A stretch of DNA of 64,000 nt, taken from positions 18,937 through 82,936 of the forward strand of contig CAYMTE010000004.1 of assembly GCA_964393325.1 (NCBI GenBank). The letters are read 5' to 3'. This document shows positions 26,355 to 36,097 of this stretch, one piece after another; within the stretch, counting starts at the first letter, position 1; every line of letters begins with the position of its first letter. The notes below the pieces were generated by a model that ran no database searches, was not told the origin of the DNA, and saw only the letters and a list, made by a program, of their open reading frames with translations. The translations under genes were made by a program, and so were the position numbers. The DNA comes from JBAZWV01 sp964393325 (GTDB taxonomy: Bacteria > Patescibacteriota > Patescibacteriia > 2-12-FULL-60-25).

Positions 26355-27509
26355 ATGTCTTTGCTTCTTTTTCTTCTCGTCCTTTCCGTACTCGTCTTAA
26401 TCCACGAGGCCGGACATTATCTCGCTGCGCGATTGTTCGGTGTCAAAGCCTCAGAATTCGGATACGGATTCCCTCCGCGACTTATTGGGTTCGTGAAAGA
26501 TCGTGGACGATGGAAGCGCATCGGACGAAAAGATGACGGAACCTATCCGGGGACGATCTGGTCTATCAACTGGCTCCCGCTTGGCGGCTTTGTGCGTATC
26601 AAGGGCGAACAGGCAGGGGAAGAGGATGGGAAGGATTCATTTCACAATAAGCCGATTTGGCAGCGCATTATCATTCTCGCAGCGGGTGTGACGATGAATT
26701 GGCTCCTTGCAGCTATCTTGTTCTTCACGGTTTTTGTTGCCGGAGCGAATACGATTTTGGAGGATCTTCCGCCGGGTGCGGTGGTGGAGGATCAAGCGGT
26801 TACCGTAACCGAGGTTCTTGGGGGGTCGCCGGCAGACAAAGCAGGAATTTTTCCGAACGATGTTATCGTGTCCGTTGATGGAAAAACGCCGTCGACGTAT
26901 ACCGACGCGCAAGCATTGATTGCCGCGAAGGGAGAAGAAAAGGTTTTGCTGCGTATCCGTCGTGGAACAGAAGACCTCTCGCTCGAGGTGACGCCGGTAT
27001 ATCTCAAACAGGCGGGGAAGATTGCGATCGGCGTCGGGATTTCTGATGTTGGTCGTTTGCGCCTTCCCGTCGGCCAAGCGATCAAAGCGTCTCTTGTGAC
27101 GACGTATGCGTACACCGAAGCGATTCTCGTGAGTTTTGGTCAGATGATTCGTGATCTCGTGACGTTTCATGGTGTGTCTCAAGATGTTTCTGGCCCCGTG
27201 GGCATCGCGGTGATGACGGGAAGGATTGCGCAGCAAGGAATTATCCCATTGCTCCAATTCGCTGCGGTACTTTCGATTAATCTTGCAGTGATCAACTTTC
27301 TGCCGATCCCGGCGCTTGATGGCGGCCGTGTGATGTTCCTCGTGATCGAAAAACTGCGTCGTCGTGCGATGAGTCGGACGCTTGAAGCGGCTATTCATAA
27401 CATTGCCTTTTTGATCCTGATTGGTCTCATTCTTCTCGTAACGGTGCGTGATGTGACGAAGTTTGGAGGTGTTATTTTGGATGGGGCGAAAGGATTGGTT
27501 GGGATGTAA
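26355..27509 (+). CDS. rseP: RIP metalloprotease RseP (site-2 protease)
   Basis: 384 residues. HEAGH zinc motif in the first helix (17-21), a single PDZ domain (about 165-230, GGSPADKAGIFPNDVIVSVDG), and the third-ligand motif NFLPIPALDGGRVM. It cuts membrane-embedded substrates such as anti-sigma factors and leftover signal peptides. It follows murI by 13 bases. Start lacks the TATG context (GCATG). Confidence 0.95.
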   Translation: MSLLLFLLVLSVLVLIHEAGHYLAARLFGVKASEFGYGFPPRLIGFVKDRGRWKRIGRKDDGTYPGTIWSINWLPLGGFVRIKGEQAGEEDGKDSFHNKPIWQRIIILAAGVTMNWLLAAILFFTVFVAGANTILEDLPPGAVVEDQAVTVTEVLGGSPADKAGIFPNDVIVSVDGKTPSTYTDAQALIAAKGEEKVLLRIRRGTEDLSLEVTPVYLKQAGKIAIGVGISDVGRLRLPVGQAIKASLVTTYAYTEAILVSFGQMIRDLVTFHGVSQDVSGPVGIAVMTGRIAQQGIIPLLQFAAVLSINLAVINFLPIPALDGGRVMFLVIEKLRRRAMSRTLEAAIHNIAFLILIGLILLVTVRDVTKFGGVILDGAKGLVGM

Positions 27510-27519
27510 TACCCTCCCC

Positions 27520-27538
27520 GTCCCTCGTGGTGAGGGAC
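27520..27538 (+). other. Stem-loop between rseP and pheS
   Basis: GTCCCTC/GAGGGAC with a 5-base loop and no T-run. Possibly a weak terminator or a pheST leader structure; a CTGACA and TAGGCT pair downstream (27541-27571) could be the pheS promoter. Confidence 0.5.
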
Positions 27539-27581
27539 TGCTGACAAACTCCTGGCATATCTGCTAGGCTTACGGGGAACT

Positions 27582-28643
27582 ATGATCGACCAATTGAATG
27601 GATTGAAGCTCGAAATCGACCAGGCGGTTCGGGGCGCGAACAGCGCGGCAGAACTCGATGCGATCGAGATCAAATTTCTCGGACGCAAGGGCGGTGCGCT
27701 GACGATGATCCTGAAGGGGCTCGCGGAGGTTGATGAAGCGACGCGGCCGAAGATCGGTGCGCTCGCAAACCAGATCAAACAGGATGCGGAGCGCGCAATC
27801 GCATCGAAGCGAGCGGAGTTTTCCGAGCAGTCGCTTTCAGCTCTCGCGGAGCGGGAACGCGTAGACGTAACGGAGCCAGGATCTCGTCCGCCGCAGGGGC
27901 ACATCCATGTCGTGTCGCAAGCGATCCGTGAAATCACGTCGATTTTCGAAAAAATCGGATTCACGCGGACACGCTATCCCGAAGTGGAATGGGATTGGTA
28001 CGCATTCGAGTCGCTGAACATGCCAAAGGATCATCCGGCGCGTGATGAATGGGAGACGTTTTTTTGCGACGCGCCGGTTTCAACGCTGGGCAAAATGGTG
28101 CTGACTCCGCATACCTCAAATGCACAGGTACGCGAATTGCAACGCGGAGCGTTTCCGGTGCGCATGATCTCAATCGGAAAAACATATCGCCGACAAAGTG
28201 ATGTCACGCACGCCCCGATGTTTCATCAGTTCGAGGGGTTGTATGTCGACAAGGGCGTTGCGATCACGCATCTTCGCGGTGTGCTCGATTATTTCGCGAA
28301 GTCCTTTTTTGGACCGGATCGAAAAACGCGTTTGCGGCCGTTCCACTTTCGATTTACGGAGCCGTCATTTGAGATTGATATCTCTTGCGGCGTGTGCGGC
28401 GGAACGGGGCTTGGCGCGGATCGACAGAAGTGTCGCGTCTGTAAGCGCGGGTGGCTTGAGCTTGGGGGTGCCGGCATGGTTCATCCGAATGTCTTGAAAG
28501 CGGGCGGCGTCGATCCAAAAAAATATTCCGGCTTTGCCTTCGGCTGGGGTGTTGAGCGCACCTATATGATGAAAGAAGGAATGCGGCTGGATGATATTCG
28601 ATTGTTGTACAAGAACGATATCCGCTTTTTGAAGCAATTTTAG
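27582..28643 (+). CDS. pheS: Phenylalanyl-tRNA synthetase alpha subunit
   Basis: 353 residues. N-terminal coiled coil (1-90), then the class II core with HPARDEWETFF, the TSNAQVRELQRG and GKTYRRQSDVTHAPMFHQFEG motif 2, and GFAFGWGVERTYMMKEG motif 3. A four-Cys insertion (CGVCGGTG...CRVCKRG) sits before GGAGMVHPNVL, probably a small zinc knuckle; such insertions occur in several bacterial PheS proteins. TATG start; pheT begins 1 base after the stop. Confidence 0.97.
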   Translation: MIDQLNGLKLEIDQAVRGANSAAELDAIEIKFLGRKGGALTMILKGLAEVDEATRPKIGALANQIKQDAERAIASKRAEFSEQSLSALAERERVDVTEPGSRPPQGHIHVVSQAIREITSIFEKIGFTRTRYPEVEWDWYAFESLNMPKDHPARDEWETFFCDAPVSTLGKMVLTPHTSNAQVRELQRGAFPVRMISIGKTYRRQSDVTHAPMFHQFEGLYVDKGVAITHLRGVLDYFAKSFFGPDRKTRLRPFHFRFTEPSFEIDISCGVCGGTGLGADRQKCRVCKRGWLELGGAGMVHPNVLKAGGVDPKKYSGFAFGWGVERTYMMKEGMRLDDIRLLYKNDIRFLKQF

Positions 28644-28644
28644 T

Positions 28645-31050
28645 ATGAACTCTCTCATCTCCTACGATTGGTTAAACGAATACGTCGATCTCAAAAAGAT
28701 CACACCTGATGAGTTCGCGAAGCGGATGTCGCTTTCGGGTCCTGCGGTTGAGAAGATCATTCCGCAAGGGGCGGATCTCGCGAAGGTTGTGGTTGGTCAC
28801 GTGGTGGAGGTGAAGCCGCATCCAAATGCGGATAAGCTTCGTCTTGCGATGACGGATATCGGATCATCAAAGGTAACGATTGTGTGCGGTGGATCAAATC
28901 TCAAGGCGGATCAATGGGTCGCGGTTGCTCTCGTCGGTGCAAAAGTTCGTTGGCACGGAGAAGGGGATTTGGTTGAGCTGACGCCGGCGGAAATTCGGGG
29001 CGTAAAAAGCGACGGGATGATTTGCGCGGCAAATGAGATTGGTCTCTTTGAGGCATTTCCGCATGCTGAACGAGAAATTTTGGATCTCGGCGTTGCGATC
29101 TCAGACATGAAACTCAAGGCGGGAACGCCGCTTGCGGATGCGCTCGGGCTGTCGTCAGATGTTGTGATGGACGTTGAGGTGACGTCGAACCGCGTGGATG
29201 CGATGGGAATGGTCGGAATGGCGCGAGAAGCATCGGCGATCTTGAAAGCCCCATGTACATGGAAGCCTTCCGTGTTGAAGGGAAGAAAGGCGCTACCGTC
29301 GGTTCCCGTAAAAGTTTCCGCCAAGAAGTTGTGTCCTCGGTACATGGCAGTACGGATTGATGGCGTGAAGGTTGGGTCATCGCCATGGTGGCTGAAGCGC
29401 CGATTGATGTCTGCCGGGCTGAATTCGATTAACAATATCGTCGATGTCACGAATTTCGTCATGCTCGAACTCGCGCAGCCAATGCATGCGTTTGATGCGA
29501 AGATGGTAGAGGGGAAGATTGACGTGCGTCTTGCGAGGGCAGGTGAAAAGATTCACGCCCTCGATGGGCGTACGCATGAGCTTACGGATACGATGCTTGT
29601 GATCGCGGATGCGGCACAGCCGATCGCAATTGCGGGCGTAATGGGCGGACAATCTTCCGGTGTCGCGTCGAATACGACGTCGATTATTCTTGAAGCTGCG
29701 GTGTTCGATCCCGTTTCAATTCGTCGCACGGCACGTGCGTTGAATATCCAAACGGATGCGCAACTTCGGTTTGAAAAGGGCCTGTCCGTCCAAGCCCCGC
29801 CGGATGCGTTAGCGCGAGCAGTAGAACTTATCCTTGAACTCGCTGGTGGAGAGGTGGTGAGTGCGGTGACGGATGTTGTGGCAGAGACGTACACGCCGCA
29901 AGTCTTTTCTATTTCCGCAGATGAGATCAACGCGCTTATCGGCGTAGACCTTCCGCAACGTGAGATGGTTGATAGCCTCCGTCGACTGGGATTTCGTATT
30001 TCAACAACCGGAAAAAAGATTCGCGCGGTCGTGCCGTGGTGGCGTGATCACGATATTGAGTTTGCACGAGACCTCGTTGAGGAGGTTGCGCGCGTGTACG
30101 GATACGCAAATATTCCTGCCGTGGTTCCTGTTGGTCTCGCGCCTCGTCCGATGCAGCCTGAATTGTATTGGGAAGAACGGGTTCGTGATATCTCCAAGGG
30201 CGCGGGATGCATTGAAGCCTATTCGTACTCATTCGTGTCGAAGGAGTTGATGGAGAAGGCGGGCTATGATCCATCGGTGATGCTTCATCTTCAAAATCCG
30301 CTCACGGTCGAGTACGAGGTGATGCGGACGACGTTGTTACCGTCCTTGCTCCAAGCGGCGTCAGAAAATCGTGAACGCGAAAGCGTCATGCGGCTCTTCG
30401 AAGTCGCGAATGTCTATTATCCGACGACGAGTGGATGGAAAGATCTTCCGATGGAGCGTGCGGAACTTGGAGCAATATACCTCGGCATGAAGGAGCCATG
30501 GAGACAGGCAAAGGGATATGTGGAGCATGTGCTTGCTGAGTGCGGAATCGAGGAAGTGAGCTGGCGTCGTCTCTCGACGGATTCGTTTTGGCATCCAGGA
30601 CGAACGGTGCAGGCGTTCGTGCGCGGCGATTTGATCGCGACGGTTGGTGAAGTCTCCCCGAAGATTTCGGAGCGATTTAAGCTTGATGGACCGGTTGCGC
30701 TCGTGGACCTCGCGATGCATGTGCTTGTCGCGCACGCGACGGATGCGAAGCGATATGTGCCATTTTCGACCTATCCGCCGGCAAAACGTGATATTGCCCT
30801 TGTGGTGGATATGCGAACGGAATATGACGATATTGCCCGTTGTATTCGCGAAACGGATCCGCTTGTCGCATCCGTTGAGTGGTTCGATACCTATCAGGGA
30901 AAGAATCTCCCGGAAGGAAAAAAATCCATCGCCATGCATCTCGTGATGTCATCGCCGGACCGAACGTTGGAACGCGAAGAGGTTGATGCGGTTATGGAAC
31001 GCGTATCGTTAGCCTTAAAGGAGTCATTCCATGCGGACATTCGTTCTTGA
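28645..31050 (+). CDS. pheT: Phenylalanyl-tRNA synthetase beta subunit
   Basis: 801 residues. N-terminal tRNA-binding OB domain (about 40-150, VGHVVEVKPHPNADKLRLAM), B3/B4 editing domain, B5, catalytic-like core and the C-terminal ferredoxin-like anticodon-binding domain (about 705-800, FSTYPPAKRDIALVVDM). With PheS it forms the alpha2-beta2 enzyme. TATG start. Confidence 0.97.
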   Translation: MNSLISYDWLNEYVDLKKITPDEFAKRMSLSGPAVEKIIPQGADLAKVVVGHVVEVKPHPNADKLRLAMTDIGSSKVTIVCGGSNLKADQWVAVALVGAKVRWHGEGDLVELTPAEIRGVKSDGMICAANEIGLFEAFPHAEREILDLGVAISDMKLKAGTPLADALGLSSDVVMDVEVTSNRVDAMGMVGMAREASAILKAPCTWKPSVLKGRKALPSVPVKVSAKKLCPRYMAVRIDGVKVGSSPWWLKRRLMSAGLNSINNIVDVTNFVMLELAQPMHAFDAKMVEGKIDVRLARAGEKIHALDGRTHELTDTMLVIADAAQPIAIAGVMGGQSSGVASNTTSIILEAAVFDPVSIRRTARALNIQTDAQLRFEKGLSVQAPPDALARAVELILELAGGEVVSAVTDVVAETYTPQVFSISADEINALIGVDLPQREMVDSLRRLGFRISTTGKKIRAVVPWWRDHDIEFARDLVEEVARVYGYANIPAVVPVGLAPRPMQPELYWEERVRDISKGAGCIEAYSYSFVSKELMEKAGYDPSVMLHLQNPLTVEYEVMRTTLLPSLLQAASENRERESVMRLFEVANVYYPTTSGWKDLPMERAELGAIYLGMKEPWRQAKGYVEHVLAECGIEEVSWRRLSTDSFWHPGRTVQAFVRGDLIATVGEVSPKISERFKLDGPVALVDLAMHVLVAHATDAKRYVPFSTYPPAKRDIALVVDMRTEYDDIARCIRETDPLVASVEWFDTYQGKNLPEGKKSIAMHLVMSSPDRTLEREEVDAVMERVSLALKESFHADIRS

Positions 31051-31051
31051 T

Positions 31052-31447
31052 ATGAACGCACCCGAAACGTCAGGAGCTCCGTCGTTCGACGCGTCGCCGT
31101 CTCCAGCCATTCCGTCATTTAACGTGATGGGAAAACTGCGTGCTCCGAGTGGTCTTTTTCGCATCGGGTTTCTTGGCGGCGCGTTTGTATTGTGGGTATT
31201 AAACACGTATGGATCGTTGCCGGCATGGGCGGAGAACATTCTCTTTCCGCGGCCTGTCATTCGAATGGGAATGGATCTCTTTGTCTCTGTTTGGAAAACG
31301 GTGTGTGCGGGGTGGTGTGATGCGTTGTATGACGTGAACACGGTTGCTGCGATATGGTTGTATATCGTCGTGGGGTGCTATTTTGGACTTCTCGTATGGA
31401 TTCTTGGAAACGGTTACGTGTTCGCAAAAAATCGTTCTCAGTGGTGA
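31052..31447 (+). CDS. Two-TM membrane protein of unknown function
   Basis: 131 residues from the ATG at 31052, two bases after the pheT stop and with TATG context; an ATG at 31031 inside pheT is less likely. Pro/Ser-rich N-terminus, one hydrophobic segment at about 33-52 (LFRIGFLGGAFVLWVLNTYG) and a second at about 100-120 (AAIWLYIVVGCYFGLLVWIL). No family recognised; likely expressed with pheST. Confidence 0.6.
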   Translation: MNAPETSGAPSFDASPSPAIPSFNVMGKLRAPSGLFRIGFLGGAFVLWVLNTYGSLPAWAENILFPRPVIRMGMDLFVSVWKTVCAGWCDALYDVNTVAAIWLYIVVGCYFGLLVWILGNGYVFAKNRSQW

Positions 31448-31450
31448 GTG

Positions 31451-31459
31451 TGGTATAAT
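31451..31459 (+). promoter_or_regulatory. Extended -10 promoter, near-leaderless
   Basis: TGGTATAAT ends 8 bases before the ATG at 31468, so the transcript would start within a base or two of the start codon. Confidence 0.65.
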
Positions 31460-31467
31460 ATGAGCGT

Positions 31468-31827
31468 ATGACGCTCGATTCAACTCGTGATTTGCTCTAT
31501 CTCGTTCTTGCGATTGCCGTTGGCTGGGTCGCAGTCTTCCTTTGTTGGGCGCTCTACGAACTCGGAAAACTTCTCAATCAAACGAATCGCATCGTGAACG
31601 AAACGGAACAGCGGGTTCTTCGCATTGAGCGTGGCGTGATGGCCGTTAAAGAGCGTTTGGAATCGTCCGTGAGCTATCTCGGGGTTCTTGCAGAGGGCGG
31701 AAAGGCGCTCATGGCGATGATGAAGCGGCGTGTGCAAGATGACGGAGAGGATGAAGAGGACGTCATCGTCCGTCCGAAGAAAAAGAAAAAGAGTAAATTG
31801 TTTGCGGACGTGGGAATGGAGGAGTGA
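31468..31827 (+). CDS. Single-TM protein with coiled coil and Lys-rich tail
   Basis: 119 residues. One membrane helix (9-31), a heptad-like helix (about 36-65, LLNQTNRIVNETEQRVLRIERGV), then an acidic stretch followed by KKKKKSK. Resembles DUF948-type small membrane proteins in layout. TATG start preceded by a perfect TATAAT. Confidence 0.72.
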   Translation: MTLDSTRDLLYLVLAIAVGWVAVFLCWALYELGKLLNQTNRIVNETEQRVLRIERGVMAVKERLESSVSYLGVLAEGGKALMAMMKRRVQDDGEDEEDVIVRPKKKKKSKLFADVGMEE

Positions 31828-31844
31828 GTATTGACGGCGCGTGC

Positions 31845-31877
31845 AGAACCGTGGTATCTACACCACGGTTCTTTGTA
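31845..31877 (+). terminator. Strong hairpin, probable terminator
   Basis: Perfect 11-base stem AGAACCGTGGT/ACCACGGTTCT with 6-base loop, then TTGTATATT. It separates the preceding unit from the NUDIX gene. Confidence 0.65.
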
Positions 31878-31900
31878 TATTCAGCCACGCGGAGGGGTGT

Positions 31901-32410
31901 ATGGGCAAAACGGACGTTTCGTATCCCGAAGAGTTCAAGGATGTTCATGGCAAGATTCACATTCGTCCGGCGGGAGTTATTCCACAATGGCGGTTGAGCG
32001 CATACGCCACGGTCAAGAACGACGAGGGGCAGACGCTTCTTGTTCGAACGCCGTGGCAGGAAGAACTTCACTTGCCTGGAGGGGCGCTGGAGTTCGGAGA
32101 GTCGTTTACGGATGCGGTCATCCGCGAGACGCGTGAGGAGACGGGATACCAGATCATCCCCGATAATTTCCCTCGGCGGATCGCGCAGGGCACGTTCTAT
32201 ATCCCCGGCGCCTGGAGGCGAGACGGCGTCGATGCCTACTGCTGTACAGTCGCGTACTTTTTCGACGCGAAGCTTCACAGCATGCGGCAGGATAAAGAGG
32301 CGGTCCGGGTATCTCGCGAAACGGACTCCGTGCACTGGTTGGATACGTCGGTTCTTCCGGCGATGAGAGTTCATTTCTTCTTCCGGGACGCCCTGTTCTC
32401 CTCCTACTGA
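31901..32410 (+). CDS. NUDIX hydrolase
   Basis: 169 residues from the ATG at 31901, which has a strong SD (GGAGGGG). The complete Nudix box is seen: GGALEFGESFTDAVIRETRE followed by ETGY (Gly-x5-Glu-x7-Arg-Glu-x2-Glu-Glu). Nudix enzymes hydrolyse nucleoside diphosphates linked to another group; the substrate here is not predictable. The gene is isolated between two hairpins, uses a G/C-rich third-base pattern and an SD unlike its neighbours, suggesting an acquired single-gene cassette. Confidence 0.9.
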   Translation: MGKTDVSYPEEFKDVHGKIHIRPAGVIPQWRLSAYATVKNDEGQTLLVRTPWQEELHLPGGALEFGESFTDAVIRETREETGYQIIPDNFPRRIAQGTFYIPGAWRRDGVDAYCCTVAYFFDAKLHSMRQDKEAVRVSRETDSVHWLDTSVLPAMRVHFFFRDALFSSY

Positions 32411-32425
32411 ACAGCGCTCGGCTCG

Positions 32426-32447
32426 ACGGCCTTTTCGGCCGTTTTTT
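32426..32447 (+). terminator. Rho-independent terminator after NUDIX gene
   Basis: Stem ACGGCC/GGCCGT, loop TTTTC, then five or more T. Confidence 0.88.
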
Positions 32448-32541
32448 CTATATTGCGATTCATCGTCTCACACGCTACGATCCATGCGATTACTCTTGAG
32501 CATCTCTCGCAGGGCTTGTCCCGACAGCGAGGAACTGTCCT

Positions 32542-35500
32542 ATGTCCGACGTCGTCGAATCTCTTCCAAAGAGTCCGTTCGTTCATCTCCACGTCCATTC
32601 GATGTATTCGCTCTTGGATGCGATCGGAGATGTTGGCGATCTCGTGGATCGTGCGAAGGAACTCGGATACGACGCGCTTGCACTCACGGATCATGCGGGG
32701 CTCTACGGCGCGATTGAATTTTACGAAGCGTGTCACAAGGCCGGGATCAAGCCGATTATTGGTGTAGAGGCGTACGTTGCGCCGAACAAACATACGGATA
32801 AGCGTCCGCGTATCGACGATCACTCTTCGCATATCACGCTCATCGCAGAAACAAACGAGGGCTACCACAATCTCCTGACGCTTGTTTCGAAGTCGTTTCT
32901 CGACGGCTTTTATTACAAGCCCCGCATGGACAAGGATCTTTTCCGTGAATATGGAAAGGGGATTATCGCATTGTCCGGATGTGTGCGCGGTGAAATTCCG
33001 AAAGCCGTGAACGGTCATGAAATGGAGAAAGCGGCGAATCTTGTTCGTGAGTATCAAGAAATTTTTGGGAAAGAGAATTTTTTTATCGAGATCATTCATC
33101 ATCCCGAAGCGCCGACGCAGATCGCCGTGAATAGCGCGCTCTACGAGCTCGCGGAGATGACGGGTGCGCCGCTCGTTGCGACGAAGGATGTCCACTATCT
33201 TCGCCCTGATGATGCGGATGCACAGGATGCCCTTCAGTGTATTCACGACGGCAAAGTCTTGTCGGACATGAATCGGTCGTCCATTTCTGGCACGGATCAC
33301 TCGCTTGTGGCTCCGCAAGAAATGATCGACGCGTTCGCGGAGCACCCGGAAGCGATCGAGAATACGCGAAAGATTGCGGATCGGTGCAATGTTACGCTTG
33401 AGCTCGGGAAAAATCTTCTTCCCACGTTTGATGTTCCCGAGGGGACGACGCCAGATTCGTATCTTCGTCAGTTGTGCGAAGAGGGGCTGCGAGACCGATA
33501 CCCGAGCGGAATTCCAACCGAGGCCATGGAACGGCTGACTTTTGAACTCGCGACCATCGAACGTATGGGGTTCGCAGCGTACTTTCTTATCGTTCAGGAC
33601 TATGTGAACTGGGCGAAAGATCATGGGGTTGTCGTCGGTCCGGGTCGTGGGTCTGCCGCGGGGTCTGTTGTTGCCTATGCGCTCAAAATCACGAACATTG
33701 ATCCGTTGCAATACGGTTTGCTCTTTGAGCGATTTTTGAACCCGGATCGTATCTCGATGCCGGATATCGATTTGGACTTCGATGATGTGAAGCGAAAAGA
33801 CGTGATTGAGTACGTGTCTCAAAAATACGGACATAATCGCGTGGCGGGCATTATCACCTTCGGGACGATGGCGGCGCGCGCGGCAGTGCGTGACGTGAGC
33901 CGTGTGCTCGGGTGGACGTTCCAAGAAGTTGATCGGGTTGCGAAAGCGGTGCCGCCACCGGTACAAGGGAGGCACATTCCACTCGAAGTTTCTGTTAAAG
34001 AAAATCCGGAACTCAAGGCGATGTATGAGGGTGAGCCTCGGGTGAAGCAGTTGATTGATCTCGCCATTAAGCTTGAAGGCACGGCGCGCCATGCGTCGCA
34101 GCATGCATGTGGCATCGTGATCGCTCCGCGACCGCTTGCGGAGTTTGCGCCTCTTCAAAAAGCGCAAGGCGGCGATGTCGAGCAGGTTATTCAGTATTCA
34201 TTGCATTCCGCGGAAGTTTCCGGACTCCTCAAGATGGACTTTCTCGGTCTCTCGAACCTTACGGTTATTCGTGAGTCGATCGAGATTATTAAGGCGGTGC
34301 ACGGCGTCGATGTTGATATTGAGCATGTGCCGTTAAACGATCCGGAAACGTTTGCGTTGCTTGGGCGAGGGGATACGACGGGAGTCTTCCAGCTTGAATC
34401 TGATGGGATGAAGAAATACATCCGTGAACTAAAGCCGTCCGTCATTGAAGACATTATCGCTATGGTGGCGTTGTATCGTCCCGGACCGATGCAGTTTATC
34501 GAGTCGTTTATCAATCGAAAACACGGACGAGAGAAGATCGTGTACGCGCATCCGTTGCTTGAAAACGCGCTTGGGAACACCTACGGCATTCCGGTCTATC
34601 AAGAACAGGTCATGCAAGTGTCTAAGGATATGGCTGGCTTTACGGGCGGTCAGGCAGATACGCTGCGCAAAGCGATGGGAAAGAAGATCGCAAAACTCAT
34701 GGCAGAAATGCGGGAGAAATTCATCGCCGGCTCTGTTCAAAATGGGGTAGGGAAGGCGGTCGCAGAGGGGATTTTTCAACAGTTTGAAGAATTTGCCGCC
34801 TATGGGTTCAACAAATCCCACGCCGCGTGTTACGCGATGATCGCATATCAAACGGCCTATTTAAAGGCGCATTGGCCTGGTTGTTTCATGGCGGCTTTGT
34901 TGAACTCCGATTCGCAGAATCTTGATCGCGTAACGATCGAAGTCGAAGAGTGTCGTCGTATCGGTCTTGAAGTGTTGCCTCCGGATATTAATGAATCGTA
35001 CGCCGGTTTTTCTGTGGTGAAGGGAACGAATAAGATCCGTTTTGGTCTACAGGCGATCAAGGGGTTAGGCGAAGACGTGGTGCAGGTTATGGTAGCGGAA
35101 CGAAAAAAAGGTGGGCCGTATGCGAGTTTGGAAGATCTCGTGTCGCGCATTCCGGGAAAAACGATTAACAAAAAATCACTGGAGTGTCTCATTCGTTCTG
35201 GTGCACTGGATCGATTTGGAGATCGAAATACGCTCTACTTCAACATCGATGGCATTCTGGAATATCACAAGCGTCGTGAACAGGAGGCGTCGTCCGGACA
35301 GTTCAGCCTCTTCGCGTCCGCATCGTCCGGCGCAACACCGCTCGTTCTAAAACAGGCTCCGCCTGCTTCGCGGCGTGAACTTCTGTCATGGGAAAAAGAA
35401 TTGCTTGGTCTGTATGTGTCGGAACATCCATTTAAAGAATATGGTGAGCGCTTGCACGGAATGATCACTCCGATTGTTCAATTGCGAGAGCATAAGGCGG

Positions 35501-36063
35501 AGAAGAAAGTTCGGATTGGTGGTGTGATCACGGCCGCGAAAAAAATCCTTACAAAAAATAATGAGCCCATGATGTTTTGCAAAGTTGAAGACCAGAGTGG
35601 TGATACGGAGGTTGTAGTTTTCCCTCGTGTGCTCAAGGAAATGCCGTACGTGTGGCAAGAGGATCACGCGGTTATTGTTTCCGGCCGTCCCTCTGAAAAA
35701 GAGGGGAAGATGAATGTGCTCGCCGAGACGGGATTCGAAATTACGCCTCAAAATATCGATGAGATCCGTTCTCAAGAGAGCTCTTCCGCGCCCGTAGAGG
35801 CATCGATGGGACAGGATTCGACGTCTGCAAACGGAAGTGGGTCGATTACGCTATGCGTGCGTGCAAAATTGCCGGACACCATGCTTCGGCAGCTTCGTTC
35901 AATTTTAGACAGTCACCCGGGTGATCACGCCGTCTATTTTTCCATTGACGATGTTGATGGCCCTCGGCGCGTAAAATCCTCTGCACGAATTCTCTGTACG
36001 GATGAGGTTTGCAAGGAGCTTGAGGCGCTTCTTGGGAAGGATACCGTAAAAATCGGCGGATAG
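32542..36063 (+). CDS. dnaE: DNA polymerase III alpha subunit
   Basis: 1173 residues, the normal DnaE1 size. N-terminal PHP domain (HLHVHSMYSLLDAIG, LTDHAGLYGAIEFY), the polymerase catalytic Asp pair in MPDIDLDFDD, GPGRGSAAGSVVAYAL, a third catalytic region around MKMDFLGLSNL, helix-hairpin-helix and an OB domain near 1000-1075 (KKVRIGGVITAAKKI). It is the main replicative polymerase. TATG start without SD. Confidence 0.97.
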   Translation: MSDVVESLPKSPFVHLHVHSMYSLLDAIGDVGDLVDRAKELGYDALALTDHAGLYGAIEFYEACHKAGIKPIIGVEAYVAPNKHTDKRPRIDDHSSHITLIAETNEGYHNLLTLVSKSFLDGFYYKPRMDKDLFREYGKGIIALSGCVRGEIPKAVNGHEMEKAANLVREYQEIFGKENFFIEIIHHPEAPTQIAVNSALYELAEMTGAPLVATKDVHYLRPDDADAQDALQCIHDGKVLSDMNRSSISGTDHSLVAPQEMIDAFAEHPEAIENTRKIADRCNVTLELGKNLLPTFDVPEGTTPDSYLRQLCEEGLRDRYPSGIPTEAMERLTFELATIERMGFAAYFLIVQDYVNWAKDHGVVVGPGRGSAAGSVVAYALKITNIDPLQYGLLFERFLNPDRISMPDIDLDFDDVKRKDVIEYVSQKYGHNRVAGIITFGTMAARAAVRDVSRVLGWTFQEVDRVAKAVPPPVQGRHIPLEVSVKENPELKAMYEGEPRVKQLIDLAIKLEGTARHASQHACGIVIAPRPLAEFAPLQKAQGGDVEQVIQYSLHSAEVSGLLKMDFLGLSNLTVIRESIEIIKAVHGVDVDIEHVPLNDPETFALLGRGDTTGVFQLESDGMKKYIRELKPSVIEDIIAMVALYRPGPMQFIESFINRKHGREKIVYAHPLLENALGNTYGIPVYQEQVMQVSKDMAGFTGGQADTLRKAMGKKIAKLMAEMREKFIAGSVQNGVGKAVAEGIFQQFEEFAAYGFNKSHAACYAMIAYQTAYLKAHWPGCFMAALLNSDSQNLDRVTIEVEECRRIGLEVLPPDINESYAGFSVVKGTNKIRFGLQAIKGLGEDVVQVMVAERKKGGPYASLEDLVSRIPGKTINKKSLECLIRSGALDRFGDRNTLYFNIDGILEYHKRREQEASSGQFSLFASASSGATPLVLKQAPPASRRELLSWEKELLGLYVSEHPFKEYGERLHGMITPIVQLREHKAEKKVRIGGVITAAKKILTKNNEPMMFCKVEDQSGDTEVVVFPRVLKEMPYVWQEDHAVIVSGRPSEKEGKMNVLAETGFEITPQNIDEIRSQESSSAPVEASMGQDSTSANGSGSITLCVRAKLPDTMLRQLRSILDSHPGDHAVYFSIDDVDGPRRVKSSARILCTDEVCKELEALLGKDTVKIGG

Positions 36064-36072
36064 AATGTGACG

Positions 36073-36081
36073 TGGTATACT
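36073..36081 (+). promoter_or_regulatory. Extended -10 promoter
   Basis: TGGTATACT, 16 bases before the ATG at 36098, right after the dnaE stop. Confidence 0.6.
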
Positions 36082-36097
36082 TGATCTATCGTTTGTT

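Noticed and set aside
32404..34167. Long minus-strand open frame (587 codons) opposite dnaE
   Set aside because: It lies fully antisense to a well-supported dnaE, is very Arg-rich, and shows no motif. It is a shadow frame.
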